A stretch of DNA of 64,000 bases, taken from NCBI RefSeq assembly GCF_036711975.1, contig NC_091970.1:4471501-4535500 (forward strand), written 5' to 3'. The notes beneath the pieces are model-generated. The model saw only the letters and a list, made by a program, of their open reading frames with translations. It had not been told where the DNA came from and did no database searches. The first letter of the stretch is position 1, and each line of letters starts with the position of its first letter. The translations under genes and the position numbers were made by a program. Below are positions 34,059 to 47,300 of the stretch, in pieces. This DNA comes from Onthophagus taurus. Its lineage: Eukaryota > Arthropoda > Insecta > Coleoptera > Scarabaeidae.

Positions 34059-35560
34059 TTAAAGGGCTTTAACTTTAAGTTGTTTCATTTTAGGGGCTCG
34101 TTTCTTAGCCTGTCTTTTTTGTTCCTTCTCCTCCCAACGTCTTTGCTTTTCGGGATCATCTTCAGCCATCACCTTTTCCTTCTCCAAACGACGCTTTTCT
34201 TCCCTTCGAGCCGCGGCAGCTTCGGCCCTTGCGGCATGAGTCGACTTCAAAAAAGCCTCTTCTACCCTTTGCCTATTTTTGTCGGCTTTATTTTTACCTT
34301 CCTTCGATAATCGGTAACGTTTTATTTTCTCGATGCAATAAAAAATCATTATAAACAACGGTTTTAATTGTTCCATTGATTCGTTTAAGTGGGCCCCTTT
34401 TACTTTCGGGATGTTAAAACCGAACAATAAAACTTTTTGAGTATCGGGTAATTTAATAGCACCATTATCATCCGGTTGTTTCACTCCGGAATATTGATCG
34501 GAAAAGTGGATGTAATCGACTAAATCGGAGTATTTATTTAGTACAGCCGTTATTTTTGAGTCTAAAAGCGCTGAGGTGGCTTCCGCGATTTCCCCCATCA
34601 CGTTGAAAGTGCTTGGGATGTTGAATTTTTCACCTGGTTTCCGTTCCGGGGAATAAATACTTAAATCGTTCATTTCTTTCGAAAGATGAGCCGCGGTTTT
34701 TTTTGATGCTATACAAAAAACGAATGTGTCCATATCCTCTTTGTTCATTATGACTTTTACGTGGATTTGATCAGCTGTTGGTCGCATCATTCCAGCTATA
34801 ATCGCAACTAAATCTTGCCTCTAAAAGTTGAGGTTAAATTTTATTTTTTTAAGGTTATTTTTTTTTACCTTAATTAATTTTAATTCAACCAACATTCCTT
34901 CACAACAAGTTCTCCCACTACACCATAAAGTAAAAATGTTTTCGCTTTCTTTCAACATGTTAATGTTATCGGAATTTTCACTTACTCCATCATCACCTTG
35001 AAACATAACCTCAAAAAAATTTTTATTTTTTTAAATTAATATTTACCGACTAAACAGAAATTATCTTCCAACAAAGTTTTATGTGTCTGATACCAAGCGT
35101 TCGCAATTTTAGTATTTTTGCTTTTCCCCGCGGCGAAATTCAAAAAATAAACCACCAATCCAGTAATCATTAAAATCTCCAACCAATAACTATCCCAATT
35201 AGCCCTAAAATGAACGGGGACCGTGGTGATCGTAATTTTCGGCACGGAATCGCCCCTCTCATCCTTTGTATCAGCGAATCCCTCAAACTCCTCGGTATCT
35301 TGGAAGTGTTCGAATTCCGAGTCATCCTCGATTATAACCTCACCTTCTTCATCGTCCGACACGAAAGCCTCCTCATCTTGGAGGTGATTCTCTTTAATAT
35401 TAATCGGTTTCTCCTTTTCATCGCGTTCGTTTATCGTGAATTCGTCCGAATCAAACTCTTCGAATTCCGCAAACTCATTGTCGGACAAATCCGCGTAATT
35501 TTCCCCTTTTATGAATGATGATGAGAAAAGAAGGAGCGATAGTACCAAAAAAAACTTCAT
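34059..35560 (-). CDS. Ccdc47: CCDC47/calumin homologue (ER PAT-complex subunit)
   Basis: Exons are 35047-35560, 34869-34996 and 34059-34820; the product is 467 aa, close to the animal family length. It has a signal peptide (MKFFLVLSLLLFSSSFIKG), then a highly acidic segment (residues ~25-115), a transmembrane helix (about LEILMITGLVVYFLNFAAG), a cytosolic globular domain (CSGRTCCEGMLVELKLIKRQ onward), and a charged coiled-coil C-terminus rich in Glu, Arg and Lys (EEKRRLEKEKVMAEDDPEKQ). CCDC47 partners Asterix in the PAT complex, which assists insertion of multipass proteins at the ER translocon, and it affects ER calcium storage. The coding exons are separated by short introns (48 and 50 bp). 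Confidence 0.95.
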
Positions 35561-36094
35561 TTTTGCGGTTAAAAACCGCTTTTAATACTTTTTAACACGA
35601 TTAATAAGATAGTAATTGACGTGTTAACTAATATTTGGTTTTTGGTTATATTGGGTAATATTTAGTTGTTCTAGGGGAATTTGGGGCTTTTATATTTTTG
35701 GGGGAAATTTTTTAAATTTAATTTATATTTTTATTTATGTCTAATTACTTAATTAATTAAAGAATTAGTTTTTATTATATCGATTAATTAAGTTTGCGTT
35801 AAAGAAATAAATTAATTAATAAAAAAAACTAGGGATTTTTATGTCTTTTGCTTTTTTGGGGTGACATTTATAAATCAATTTGACAATTAAAATGTATCAA
35901 AAATGAATTAATAAAATAAAATTCTTCGAAAACATTATCAAGATTATCGTTAACCTCGAAAAAAAAGTCACCTAAATAAACAATGATGGTACCTCGATGT
36001 AAACGAAACCTTCGTTTTGGATTTTTTGACCTTATTTTGCCGATTCCCGTTAATCAGTCAAATACCTCAACAAAACCACACAGAAATCGGGCCG

Positions 36095-36102
36095 TATATA
36101 AG
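36095..36102 (+). promoter_or_regulatory. TATA box of the proline-rich secreted protein gene
   Basis: TATATAAG, followed by a short noncoding exon ending near 36169 at a GTAAGA donor. The acceptor TTTCAG directly precedes the ATG at 36220. Confidence 0.6.
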
Positions 36103-36219
36103 AAGTACAAACAGGTTTTGCTAGTTCATTCTCGATTAGTTACTGAATAAAGACGTTTTAACACAAGAAAAGTAAGAAAATATTTTTTTCGATTTATAAT
36201 TTTAACCCTTTAATTTCAG

Positions 36220-36846
36220 ATGTATCTCTTATTGGTGGTTATTTTGATCCATTCAGGGTATTCCCAGAAGAATTTTATATCCCCCGTTTACGAGTTGGGA
36301 TCTTACATTCCCCCGGTTCCATCAAGTGGCGAAATAGAAGGAGCTAAACCATCATTTATCCCTCAAATTGAAGTTGATACTCGTATCGATGAAGAAAATG
36401 AGAAACCCCCGGTCCCTCCTTCATTCGTTTTGGGGTCAAACACCCCGATTTCGAGTATTCAACCTTGGAAACCGAGTCAAATAATTCCACCGAGTCGCCC
36501 AGGGTCAAGTTCGAGCGTTAATAAGCCATTAGGAGCTGGTTCTACCTCACCAGAGATTAACAACAATAACTCGATTGACAAAGAAACGATTAATATCGAA
36601 TATAAACCATCAAGACCTTCGTTTCATCCAAACCCGGGGAATAATATCGCTCAAATAATTCCGAGTGGTGGCTCGAAACCTTCTAAGGTTGATATAAATG
36701 ATCGGATTCAAGATGAAAATGATTATGCTAATTATGCGGATAAATATCCTTATTATGTTGTGGGGTCGCAAAAACCCACTCAAAAGCCGATCGTTTTGGA
36801 TTATAAACCAACGAGACCGTTTTACGCAGGATCCCCAAAGAATTAA
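36220..36846 (+). CDS. Secreted proline-rich protein of unknown function
   Basis: 208 aa from one coding exon; the ATG sits immediately after a splice acceptor. It has a signal peptide (MYLLLVVILIHSGYS). The mature chain is low in Cys and rich in Pro, Ser, Asn and Ile. It carries repeated short motifs: YKPSRPSFHP and YKPTRPFYAG, PPVPSS and PPVPPS, and IIPPSRP and IIPSGG. Acidic DINDRIQDEN and DTRIDEEN segments resemble each other, so the chain may be built from diverged repeats. The composition suggests an extracellular or cuticle-associated protein, but no chitin-binding R&R consensus is visible. Family not recognised. Confidence 0.7.
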   Translation: MYLLLVVILIHSGYSQKNFISPVYELGSYIPPVPSSGEIEGAKPSFIPQIEVDTRIDEENEKPPVPPSFVLGSNTPISSIQPWKPSQIIPPSRPGSSSSVNKPLGAGSTSPEINNNNSIDKETINIEYKPSRPSFHPNPGNNIAQIIPSGGSKPSKVDINDRIQDENDYANYADKYPYYVVGSQKPTQKPIVLDYKPTRPFYAGSPKN

Positions 36847-38190
36847 TAACCTATTTATATTATTTTAATTATTATTGCGTTTATATTATTTTAATAAAGT
36901 GAATAAGAATTTAGATTCGAGTGATTCATAAAATCTTAATCATAACCAAAGTGATTTATGTCGGTTTGTAGATTTGGTGGGATTTCTAACGTTTAAAAAT
37001 TGTTGGCTCAGAATTGTGTCGATATTTATAATGCCCGGTTGGTGTATTATTTGTGGTATTCTCCGAGCGTATTCAGAAACACTACGAGCTGAGGAATCTT
37101 GGTACGGTTTCAAGATTTAGATACACTTATACATAGAAAAAATCGTTCTTGGACGTAAATGAATCGTTGATTATTACATAATTATCTGTGTAAATGAAAT
37201 GAAAGAGTACGGAGAGGGAGATTTGTGTAAACCGATTTCTAAATTTGTAATCGGAGATTTATTTTCTTAATACGGCTTAAACATAAAACAGAAATGTCTG
37301 CGTATTGAGGGAGTTTAATCTTTTTTGTTTTCGCTATTGAAATTTTTGTAACATTATTAGATCATGGGCCCACCAACTGCCAACCTACTCTCCCCGCGAC
37401 TTAACTTCTTAGTCACCGAAATGTATTTTTGGAACTGTGCTATTTTATTTATACGTTTCAGAGGAGAAACTGTAACAACTCCGGGGAAAAATGATTCTTT
37501 TTTCATCTAAACCCATTTTATTCCAAGTTAATTTTTTAAAAATTTAAACACTTTCCTGGTTCCAAGAGAATGTATTTAGAGAGTCGCTTTAACTTAAGTG
37601 CTTTGAACCAAGTTAGAATAAGATTTGGATCAACTCCACAATAATTATGTACTCAATCAACCGATTTACATTTGGCTTACGTTCATAAATTCACATCTGA
37701 TATGCCAAAACCGTTGTGAGAGGTACTCAAATTGTTATAAATAAAAAAATTAACTAAAACAAATTAAAATTTCGAATCGAAATGCGTTTTAACGCCCAGC
37801 TTGGAAGGAGAAGCTTTTATAATTAACTCCCACGGGCAAATGTCAGGCAGAGAGTAAATTTGGAACCGACTCTGAGCTCCGTTAAGAAATAACGTCTCCA
37901 GGCGCTTTGAGTAATCTTGAAAATTGACTAATTAAATTACAATTCATCGAATCAAATTCATCCTAATAAATCTTAAACCTTTCAAAATGATGTATCTAGC
38001 GTTTTAAACGATTTATTAAGAGATGTTACGGATGGAATCAAAGAAAATATATATTTAATTCGCCTAATAAATCTTTATAACGCCGATTTGATGTAAAAGC
38101 GGAAAATCAAGTTATAAACGAGATTTCCTTACCTCTCTTTCTCTTACCATCCAGGAATTATTTTTAAGAAATAACCTCAAATTAACAAAA
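36847..38190. other. Intergenic DNA, no gene seen
   Basis: Moderately mixed composition with no frame, RNA gene or clear repeat. The two parts around 37370-37510 and 37795-37925 are less AT-rich than the rest but contain nothing I recognise. Confidence 0.45.
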
Positions 38191-38458
38191 ATGGTTAAAT
38201 CAGCCGTAATTTATGTCACTTTGATGACTTTGTGCGTTTTGTTGTGTGTGCTTTTATTGGTTCTTGACGTTTTAACGGGTTTACAAGAAAAACTTATCGA
38301 ATTATTAAACGGACGGGAAATTCAACGACGTGAGGTGATTATATGTTAAAAATTGATCAAATTTAACAAAATTAATAATTTTGTAGGATAATGAGAATTT
38401 ACGAAGAGATTTTATCGATTTAAGACAACAATTTCACTCCCCAGCCATTGCAGCTTAA
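38191..38458 (+). CDS. 71-aa single-pass membrane microprotein, unknown function
   Basis: Exons are 38191-38334 and 38387-38458, joined in phase 0 (GAG|GTGATT ... TTTTGTAG|GAT). The product begins MVKSAVIYV and has one hydrophobic helix (about residues 5-31, AVIYVTLMTLCVLLCVLLLV..). A charged, helix-prone tail follows (LQEKLIELLNGREIQRRE, then DNENLRRDFIDLRQQ), ending SPAIAA. AACAAAAATGG gives a good start context, and AATAAA lies near 38517. The topology (short N-terminus, one helix, charged tail) fits small integral membrane proteins. I recognise no family. Support rests on the clean intron and frame. Confidence 0.55.
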
Positions 38459-39130
38459 TAAAAATTATAAATAACTTTTTTTTTAAGTTTAAGTGTACAA
38501 AACTATTTTTAACATAAAATAAATGTACAGTTTAAATCAAAAAATTTTGTACATCAATTTTCGATTTTTTTAATAAAACCAATTTTAATATAACCGATTA
38601 ATTAATTAAATTGAGATTAAAAACAACCGATTTATCTGTTTTTAACAAAAAATACATTAAATAATTATGATTGAATACAAACATTAATTTATGTGTATGA
38701 TTTAACGTGTAATAAAACGTCTTTATTTCGAATTTTATTCCCATTTTTAACCTTTTAAAGTAAGTAAAAAGCACAAAAATGTATTTTTGGGTAATCTTTA
38801 AACAATTTTATTCCAAATTCTAGTTGTTTTAGGCAAAATTTTAATCAAAAAGTGTGAAGTTGAAAAATTATTTGTTTGTTATTTTTTGATTATAACGATT
38901 TTGAAGGAATTAATTATTAAATTTAACGACTACTTTAATAGAAATAGGGAGACAACGTAAAAAGGTAATAAATTTGAATGAATTAGTATTAATATAATAA
39001 ATTAAATTGGTTAAAAAAATTACTAAGAATGATGCAATTATTTATGTTGGTAAATATTTTTTTTGATGTTAAAATTGGTTATGTGTCAATTTGGTTTGAA
39101 GTTTAATTATTATTAATTTTTTTTCTATAT

Positions 39131-39364
39131 ATGATAAATGTTTGTCAAGTTCAAGATGGGTTTTTAACGTTTTGTTGTATGAAAATAAGAACTCTCTCCA
39201 TATGGAATAATTATGACGGTAAGATGATGCGAAGGAACCTCGGCGAGGAAATAATTGAGTTAAATCGAAAAAAAAAAGAAGTATGTGATAAATATTCGAT
39301 GTGGGACAAATTGAAACATAATTACTTAATATTATTAGAGACGCAGAAGGAGTGTATGCGTTAA
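39131..39364 (+). CDS. Uncertain 77-codon open frame
   Basis: Encodes a charged C-terminal half (RRNLGEEIIELNRKKKEVCD, then KYSMWDKL) unlike the surrounding A/T noise. A further broken frame follows at about 39625-39760 (LERFTFNCLGEKNVYEGDEI..). The pair may be remnants of one decayed gene or retro-element. No splice sites convincingly connect them and no family is recognised. Confidence 0.2.
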   Translation: MINVCQVQDGFLTFCCMKIRTLSIWNNYDGKMMRRNLGEEIIELNRKKKEVCDKYSMWDKLKHNYLILLETQKECMR

Positions 39365-40222
39365 TGTTATTATGATGAATTAAATTAATATCTTGTTGTG
39401 TTTTAGATATAACCCAATATTAGAAAATCGTAATGACTGGAATTCTTAAATACGACGTCAGATATCGTTGGAAATGAGTTGAAAGTGTTAGCCGGAAAGC
39501 AATTAACCCAACCTATTTAAAGCGTGGAAAATAAATCATCTATTATCTTAAATTCTTATTCACAAAGATTGTTATTTGGTAACACAACTTCTAAATGTTC
39601 TAAATTATTTAAATAACCAACGGAAACTGATGTAGAAGCAAATTTAGAAAGGTTTACGTTTAACTGTTTGGGAGAAAAAAACGTGTATGAAGGAGATGAG
39701 ATAAAAAGAGGTTATAAATACCAAATGGGAGAAGGTTCTGGATGGAAAATTGTGATGTAGTAACGATTTAACGTTTATTATTGTTATGATAAGATTTTAT
39801 GTTATTGCAATTATGTAACTTGGCTTTAATAATAAAAAGTGTGAATGAAAAATACCAATTAAAAAATTAATTTTTTTGATCAAATGATTATAGGTTAATG
39901 TACTTGTTCCTGCTGTGAGTTTTTCAGCGCGGATCACGAACAAAACGTTTCGCCCCCACTTTTATTGGTAGAGTGTCGAAAAGGAGTACACCATGTAGGG
40001 GCCCCCGGGACCTTCCCCGCGATCCCCCCACACAAAAAGGCTCGCGCGCTTTAGAATATTTGCGTCCTGGTCACTACACCTATCCTGTTCCAAAAATGGT
40101 AGACAAAACTGGGATACGGCGGTACCGTATCCCCGGGATTGGCGCGGGGCCCCCACCGATACGCGAACAGCGGCGGTGGTGAACGTTTCCCCCCGCGTTC
40201 CCGGTATCTGGTTACATCGGTT
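39365..40222. other. Mhc upstream region
   Basis: From about 39930 the DNA becomes GC-rich, with runs such as GGGGCCCCCGGGACC and CCCCGCGATCCCCCC, directly before the Mhc TATA box. It is the likely Mhc proximal promoter. Open frames on both strands here follow from composition. Confidence 0.45.
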
Positions 40223-40230
40223 TATAAAAA
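40223..40230 (+). promoter_or_regulatory. Mhc: Mhc TATA box and 5' noncoding exon
   Basis: TATAAAAA. A first noncoding exon probably runs from about 40253 to 40271, ending at GTAAGT (donor 40272). The acceptor for coding exon 2 is at 41278, leaving a 1-kb first intron. That intron contains a TATAAATA core (about 40893) and CCATTTATAG (about 41068), which resemble MEF2 or CArG muscle elements with mismatches. Confidence 0.6.
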
Positions 40231-41342
40231 GTCCCACCACAGCCGATCCGCGTCCAGATAGGCTTTCGAACGTAAGTGTGTTAATACACGGGGTGCGAAA
40301 ATTTAAAAAAAAATTAACGCCATCTATTTTCGATTTTAATTATTCTTACTTACTATTTGGTTTAATTTTAAAAAGTGAGATGTGAAAAAAAAAAATAATT
40401 TGTGCGGTTTCGGTTTTGGTGGTTTAATTTTTTTTTTGAATTAGATTTTCGAGGATATCTGCAAGTTTAGTGGTTATATTAAAGTGAATTAAACCGTCTT
40501 TGATAAAGTGATTAAATCAATTAAATAAATTAATTATTACTACAGATATCCTTGAAATTAACTAAATTAATTTGAAATTCAAAAATTTTAGGTTATATAA
40601 TACGTCAAAATAAAGTTTTCGGTTTGATTTAAAACGTCATAATGGAGGTTAAGTTAAAACGTCAAGTTGACGTAAGAATGAAAGTGACATAACCTATAGG
40701 AATTTTTGAAAAAAAAATTAATTTGAAATTTGTGCGATGAATCCCGGGGATTGAAATCGATACTTTGAACTTTAGTAATCGGCTCGTTCTATTTAAATCC
40801 TCAATCTACACATACCAGAAATATAAATAACGTTGATGTAGCGACCAGAAATAGAGTTCATTGTGTTGCTTCATCTCCCCGAACGGATTTTCTATAAATA
40901 TCGAACCGTTTTAAGAAAAATCCATTTTATAGTACCTTTTTTGTTTTAAAATAATAAAATGAACGCTTTGAATTGTGTAATTGAAGGCACATGCCAAGAT
41001 CGCGGGCATTATTTGGCATCGCCCTCGAGAGGAGGCAATTTCGGGCGTATCGCGTAACGCTCCCGGTCCATTTATAGATCATACATTCCAAACAACTATT
41101 TTCGTACCGAAAGTATTTATAAAACGGTTCTGAGAGGAGCTTGAACGTGGTTGACACGTTTCCTTGTTTCCGGTAAAACTTAAAAATGTGTCAACCCAAG
41201 TTTATAAATACAAAAACATACTTGGAACCATTTCAACATCGCGCACGTGTTATAATAAAGTTTTTTTTTGATTTTTAGGAAGGCTCTAGGGCTGTTTCTC
41301 TTTACGTGTCTCAAATAGCCCCAGCGCAACCAACTCGCCAAT

Positions 41343-44300
41343 ATGCCGAAGAAAGCAGCGTCCACCGAAGAGGACCCCGATCCCACCCCATACCTTTTCG
41401 TTTCGTTGGAACAGAAACGTATCGATCAGAGCAAGCCCTACGATGCCAAGAAATCTTGCTGGGTCCCCGACGACAAAGAGGGCTTCTTACTTGGTGAAAT
41501 TAGGGGCACCAAAGGTGACCTCGTCACCGTTGGTATCCCCGGAGGAGAGGTAGAATAACCAACGACCACAAAAATTATTTCAATCAATCATGTTTTATCA
41601 AATTAATAATTTTTAATTTAATAAAATAAATTAAATTAAAAATTATTAAAAACATTAATTCACTCATTAATTAATAAATAAATTAGGAGAGAACGTTGAA
41701 GAGAGACTTGGTTCTCCAAGTGAACCCCCCAAAATTCGAAAAAGTCGAAGACATGGCCGATTTAACACATTTAAACGAAGCCGCCGTTTTGCACAATCTC
41801 AGACAACGTTATTACTGCAAACTAATCTACGTAAGTAACCAAACCGATCTTACTAAAAGGGTTTTTCTCTTTGTATAGGAGAAGAACTTTAAGAAAGAAC
41901 AGGTCACTCAAGTGAACCCGCCCAAGTACGAAAAGTGCGAGGACATGTCTAACTTGACATACCTCAACGATGCCTCCGTATTGTATAATTTAAAACAAAG
42001 ATACTATCATAAATTGATCTACGTAAGTTGGACCGAAACTTTCGTTTCGGTCGTGCGAAGTTTTTAACTGTTTTTTTGTGTCACGTAGAATTTCTTAGAT
42101 TTTCGGAGAGCCTAAATTGATACAAAAACGGCTTTTCCTCATACTCTTAAACCACTATTCAATTCGACACATTTTAGCCCTGGATACTTAAAGGCTATCT
42201 TTTTCATGTACCTTTAACTCAAACATTCCACATCAAACAAGCACCAACATCAACTTTTAGCCTTTTTGATACTTAAAGGCGATTTTTTGCACATTTAACT
42301 TTTACCACAAGACACAAACAACTGTGTAGTTTTCTCAAAATCATCAAAAATCGATGATATATATGTTCGATTTGTGTTAGATTGTAATTTTAAAAATTAA
42401 TCTTGATTTATGATTCTTTAATTAGACCTATTCCGGTCTCTTCTGCGTCGCCATCAACCCTTACAAAAGATTCCCCGTCTACACCAACCGTTGTGCCAAA
42501 TTATACCGTGGCAAGAGGCGTAATGAAGTCCCACCACATATTTTCGCTATTTCTGATGGTGCTTACGTCGCTATGTTAACCAGTAAGATTATTATTATTT
42601 TTTTATTTAATAATTTGCCATACACGTTTTTTTAATCATTTTAGATCATCAAAATCAATCCATGTTGATTACGTAAGTGCTCTATTTAACTTTTTTGTTA
42701 TAATTATGGGTAATGAAATGATTATTTTATAAACAGTGGTGAATCTGGTGCTGGAAAAACTGAAAACACGAAGAAAGTAATTGCGTACTTCGCCACCGTT
42801 GGTGCTTCAACTAAGAAAGATCAACAGCCATCTGGTAAAGGTACCCTTGAAGATCAAGTCGTACAAACCAATCCCGTACTTGAAGCCTTTGGTAACGCCA
42901 AGACAGTGCGTAATGATAACTCGTCTCGTTTCGTAAGTATACGAAAAACAATATTAAAAATTTATTTAAAATCGAATAGAAAATTAAAAATCCTTTCATT
43001 TGATACCCAACAACCCATATTTTGGGTTAACAATAATGAGATGACCCCAAAATTAAAAAACAAGATGGCGGAAATTTTGAGAAATTATTAAAAAATCGTA
43101 AATGAAATTAAAAATGTTTTAATTTGATACTCCGCAACCTATATTTTGGGTTAAATTTGATAAAAACGTCATATATCATGCGCCATGCTTTTTTTTTGAA
43201 TTGTTTTCTTAAATTTTTGTGATATTTCCGAAACGGTTTGAGATAAACTCATCGTGTTTGGGCTCAAATAACTCGGATTTTAATTTTAAACCGATTTTAA
43301 GTAATTTCGATGAAATTAAAAATGATGTAAATTTTTTTTGTAACTAAATAGGGTAAATTCATCCGTATTCACTTCGGCCCAACTGGTAAATTGGCTGGTG
43401 CTGATATCGAAACCTGTAAGTTTGATCAAACACCGCCTTTTTGCTTTAAAATAAATAATAAATTTTTTTTGAAGATCTATTGGAGAAAGCTCGTGTCATC
43501 TCCCAACAACCTCTCGAAAGATCTTACCACATCTTCTACCAAATGATGTCTGGAGCCGTTAAAGGACTTAAAGGTATAATTCGTGCAAAAACTAAATGTT
43601 GAATAATCATTATAAGAAATTACTGAATTAATTTTTTATAATAACATGATCATATAAATTAGATATGTGTCTACTTTCGAACAACATTTCGGATTACTAC
43701 TACGTAGCTCAAGGCAAAACGACAATTCCAGGTGTCGATGACGGCGAAGAATGCAATTTAACAGATGTAAGTGGGGGTTTTTATCAGAAAACCCCCCAAA
43801 ATAAAAAACAATTAATGATGCTTTATCTTTTTGATGGAGATCGTCATATGGCAAAATCAATATACTCAATTTGAGTGTATAAATAGGAGTCAAAACGAAA
43901 TGAGACGAATCGTTTTGATGATATTGTATTTTTTTTGTAGAGTTGTTCACCTTTCTCAAAAGTACACACGATTATATATCATTACGATCCAAACCCCTCT
44001 TTAATATTTTTAAGTATTTCTTTTAATTATTGACTTATAAGGAAATACTAAAATCAAATTTTTAATTGAATGTACTTGTTATTACTGAAAGTACATTTTC
44101 ACCTTTATCATAAACCTTAAAGGCGATAATCAAATCGCTTGAAATGTCGAAATGAAGAACAAGTCGACATAATCTCCTTTTTTTTATTAACCCCAACAGA
44201 AATTTGCCTCCTCTCTAACGATATTTACGACTACAACTTCGTATCGCAAGGAAAGACGACCATTCCTAGCGTTGATGATAACGAAGAAATGAATATCACC

Positions 44301-47300
44301 GACGTAAGAGTCCCGTTTTAACATGTTAACTAACTTTCATCGTATATAACAAAACATTTCTTGATTTAAGAAACACTGAAACACTCTTCTTTCTCTTTTT
44401 GTTATTGTTGATATCGTATTTTGTGTTGTTTTATTTGTTTACGTGATAACGTTTGTATTTTTGGCGACTAATAGCCAAAAAGAAAGATTTTGGGGAATAA
44501 TTCAAAAACTCAGCCATAATTTTTTCTCCTAATTTTAGAACTTTGCGCACTTTCCAACCGAGTCTCTGATTATCCGAATGTTTGTCATGGAAAAACTCGA
44601 ATTCCGAACGTTAATGATAACGAAGAGGGTCTTGCAACTGACGTAAGCAACCCTTATCACCACGAATTGATTTAATTCAAATTGTAAATACACAAAGATT
44701 TTTTTGATGAATTTTGATAATCAGGGAGCGGGATTTTAACATTAATTAATTAAAAACAAATCGGAAATTAAATACGGCTGAATTTTGAATTAATCCAGCT
44801 TTTCTCGCTCCCTGAGCCCTTTTAGTCACCCCCAACCCAACTAATCAAGACGATACTTTCTCAAAAAGATCAATTTCATGTAAATATTTTCATCATCAAT
44901 GTAAATAATCATTTTTGGGTTTATTTGATTTGATAAAATTCGCCGAATAAAAAAGAAAGCACCAAAAGAAGACGAAGAACGAACATTTTTCTTCCAAATA
45001 TTTTTGTTTTCTATAAATTAGGAAATCTTTTTGTGTTTCCCCAGAAATATGTTTGCTAAGTAATGACATCTACGATTACTACTACGTATCGCAAGGCAAG
45101 ATCACTATTCCCGGTGTAATGGACGATGAGGAATTGGTTGCGACAGATGTAAGTAAAAAACAAATCGAACCAAATTCTCAACGAAATTATATCAATTATT
45201 TTATTTCCAACAAAATTTTAAATAAATTCCATTTAAATTCGGTAAGTTCCAACATAAAGGGCTCTTTAACCAAGACAAAAAGTGAATTAAATCGGCGAAG
45301 CGAAAACGCTGCTTTGCATGTAAAAATTGTGTAAATAAAACGTGGCTTACTTTTAAATCTGTAAATAAAGTTTTTCGCTTAGATTGGCTTTTAAAAAATA
45401 ATCCAAAAATAAATTTACCTAAAAATTTTTTTATTAAATACTTAATATCGTCATTTAGGAAGCCTTCGATGTACTTGGTTTCACCCAAGACGAAAAGGAC
45501 AACATTTATAGGATTACCGCCGCTGTTATGCATATGGGTACCATGAAATTCAAACAGAGGGGTCGTGAAGAACAAGCTGAAGCTGATGGAACTAGTGTAA
45601 GTTTAAGCTCAACTTTTTTTGAGCCTAAAACTCCCTCCAAATTTAGTCTACTTTAGTTAGTATCTAGTCTTCGGCATTTATTTAGTCTCTTGCAAACAAT
45701 ATTTACTTTTCTGCAAGCATTATCTAGACTTCTGACATCAGTATTTAGCTTTCTACAAGCAATATGAGTATTCTGCCAACACTTCTAGATTTTTGCAAGT
45801 ACTATCAGTCTTCTGCAAACACAATCAAGACTTTAGCAAGCTGTATTTAGTTCTGAAAGTGCAATATTAGAGTCCTGCAAACAGTATTAGTCTCGTACAA
45901 GCAATATTTAGTCTTCATTAAACACTAACTAGACTTTTACAAGATATATTTAGTTGTTTCCGTGCAGTATTATTTTTTATCAATCATTTTTGATATCTCC
46001 CAGTATTATCCGTAATCTGCCTCAAAGATTGCTTACATGAAAATATAAACATATATATTTTTTTCTTTATAGGAAGGTGAAAAAGTTGCGAAATTGTTGG
46101 GTGTTGACCCAGCTCTTTTGTACTCTGGTTTATTGAAACCTAAGATCAAGGTCGGTAACGAATTCGTAACCCAAGGTCGTAATGTGAATCAAGTCAATTA
46201 CTCCGTCGGTGCCATGTCGAAAGCTATGTTTGATAGATTGTTCAAATGGCTCGTCAAGAAATGTAACGAAACCCTTGACACCAAACAGAAGAGGCAACAT
46301 TTTATCGGTGTACTGGATATTGCTGGTTTTGAAATTTTCGATGTAAGTTTTTTTACTTAATATACTTTATTTTATTACAGGAAAAATTCAAAGATTCCAA
46401 TTTGATGATCATCTTAATCTTAAATCATTAAATTAATTTCTTTCAGGGTTAATACTCTTTAATTCTTACATAAAACTCCAATTTGTGCTAATACAAAATA
46501 TATACAAGCTTATTTAATTTCTGCTTTATAGTATAACGGCTTTGAACAGCTTTGCATTAACTTCACCAATGAAAAACTGCAACAATTTTTCAATCACCAC
46601 ATGTTTGTACTTGAACAAGAAGAATACACTAGGGAGGGAATAGTCTGGCAATTTATCGATTTCGGCATGGACTTGCTCGCTTGCATTGAACTAATTGAAA
46701 AGGTTAGGGGCTTTAAGTGCTAATAAGCGGCTCAATTCATTTAGTAATTAACGCTAACAAGGTAAGTGCATGGCTCCTTTTTCATTTTTTGCCTAAGCGA
46801 AATTAAAATTACGTGAAACTGTTGCTAACCGATTTATACTACAATCGACAGTTCAACAGTTTCGAGCAAATGTGCATCAATTTCACCAATGAGAAACTTC
46901 AGCAATTCTTTAACCACCACATGTTTATCTTGGAACAAGAAGAGTACGAAGCTGAGGGGATTATGTGGACTTTCATCGATTTCGGGATGGATTTAGTTGC
47001 TTGTATTGAGTTAATCGAAAAGGTAATTCGGGAAAAAAATGGATTTGATGATACTGACACCAGCATCAACGCAAGCTGCACAATTTCAACAGTTCTATGT
47101 TTTGCTATTTGTATATGTATTTGCATCTTTCTCTCTCTCTCTTATTATTATTATTATTATTAATTAGGTTGTTATTATTTAGTAAAAAAAAATTGATATT
47201 GTTTATTAGTACAACGGTTTCGAACAACTTTGCATTAACTTCACCAACGAAAAACTCCAACAATTCTTTAACCATCACATGTTTGTATTGGAACAAGAAG

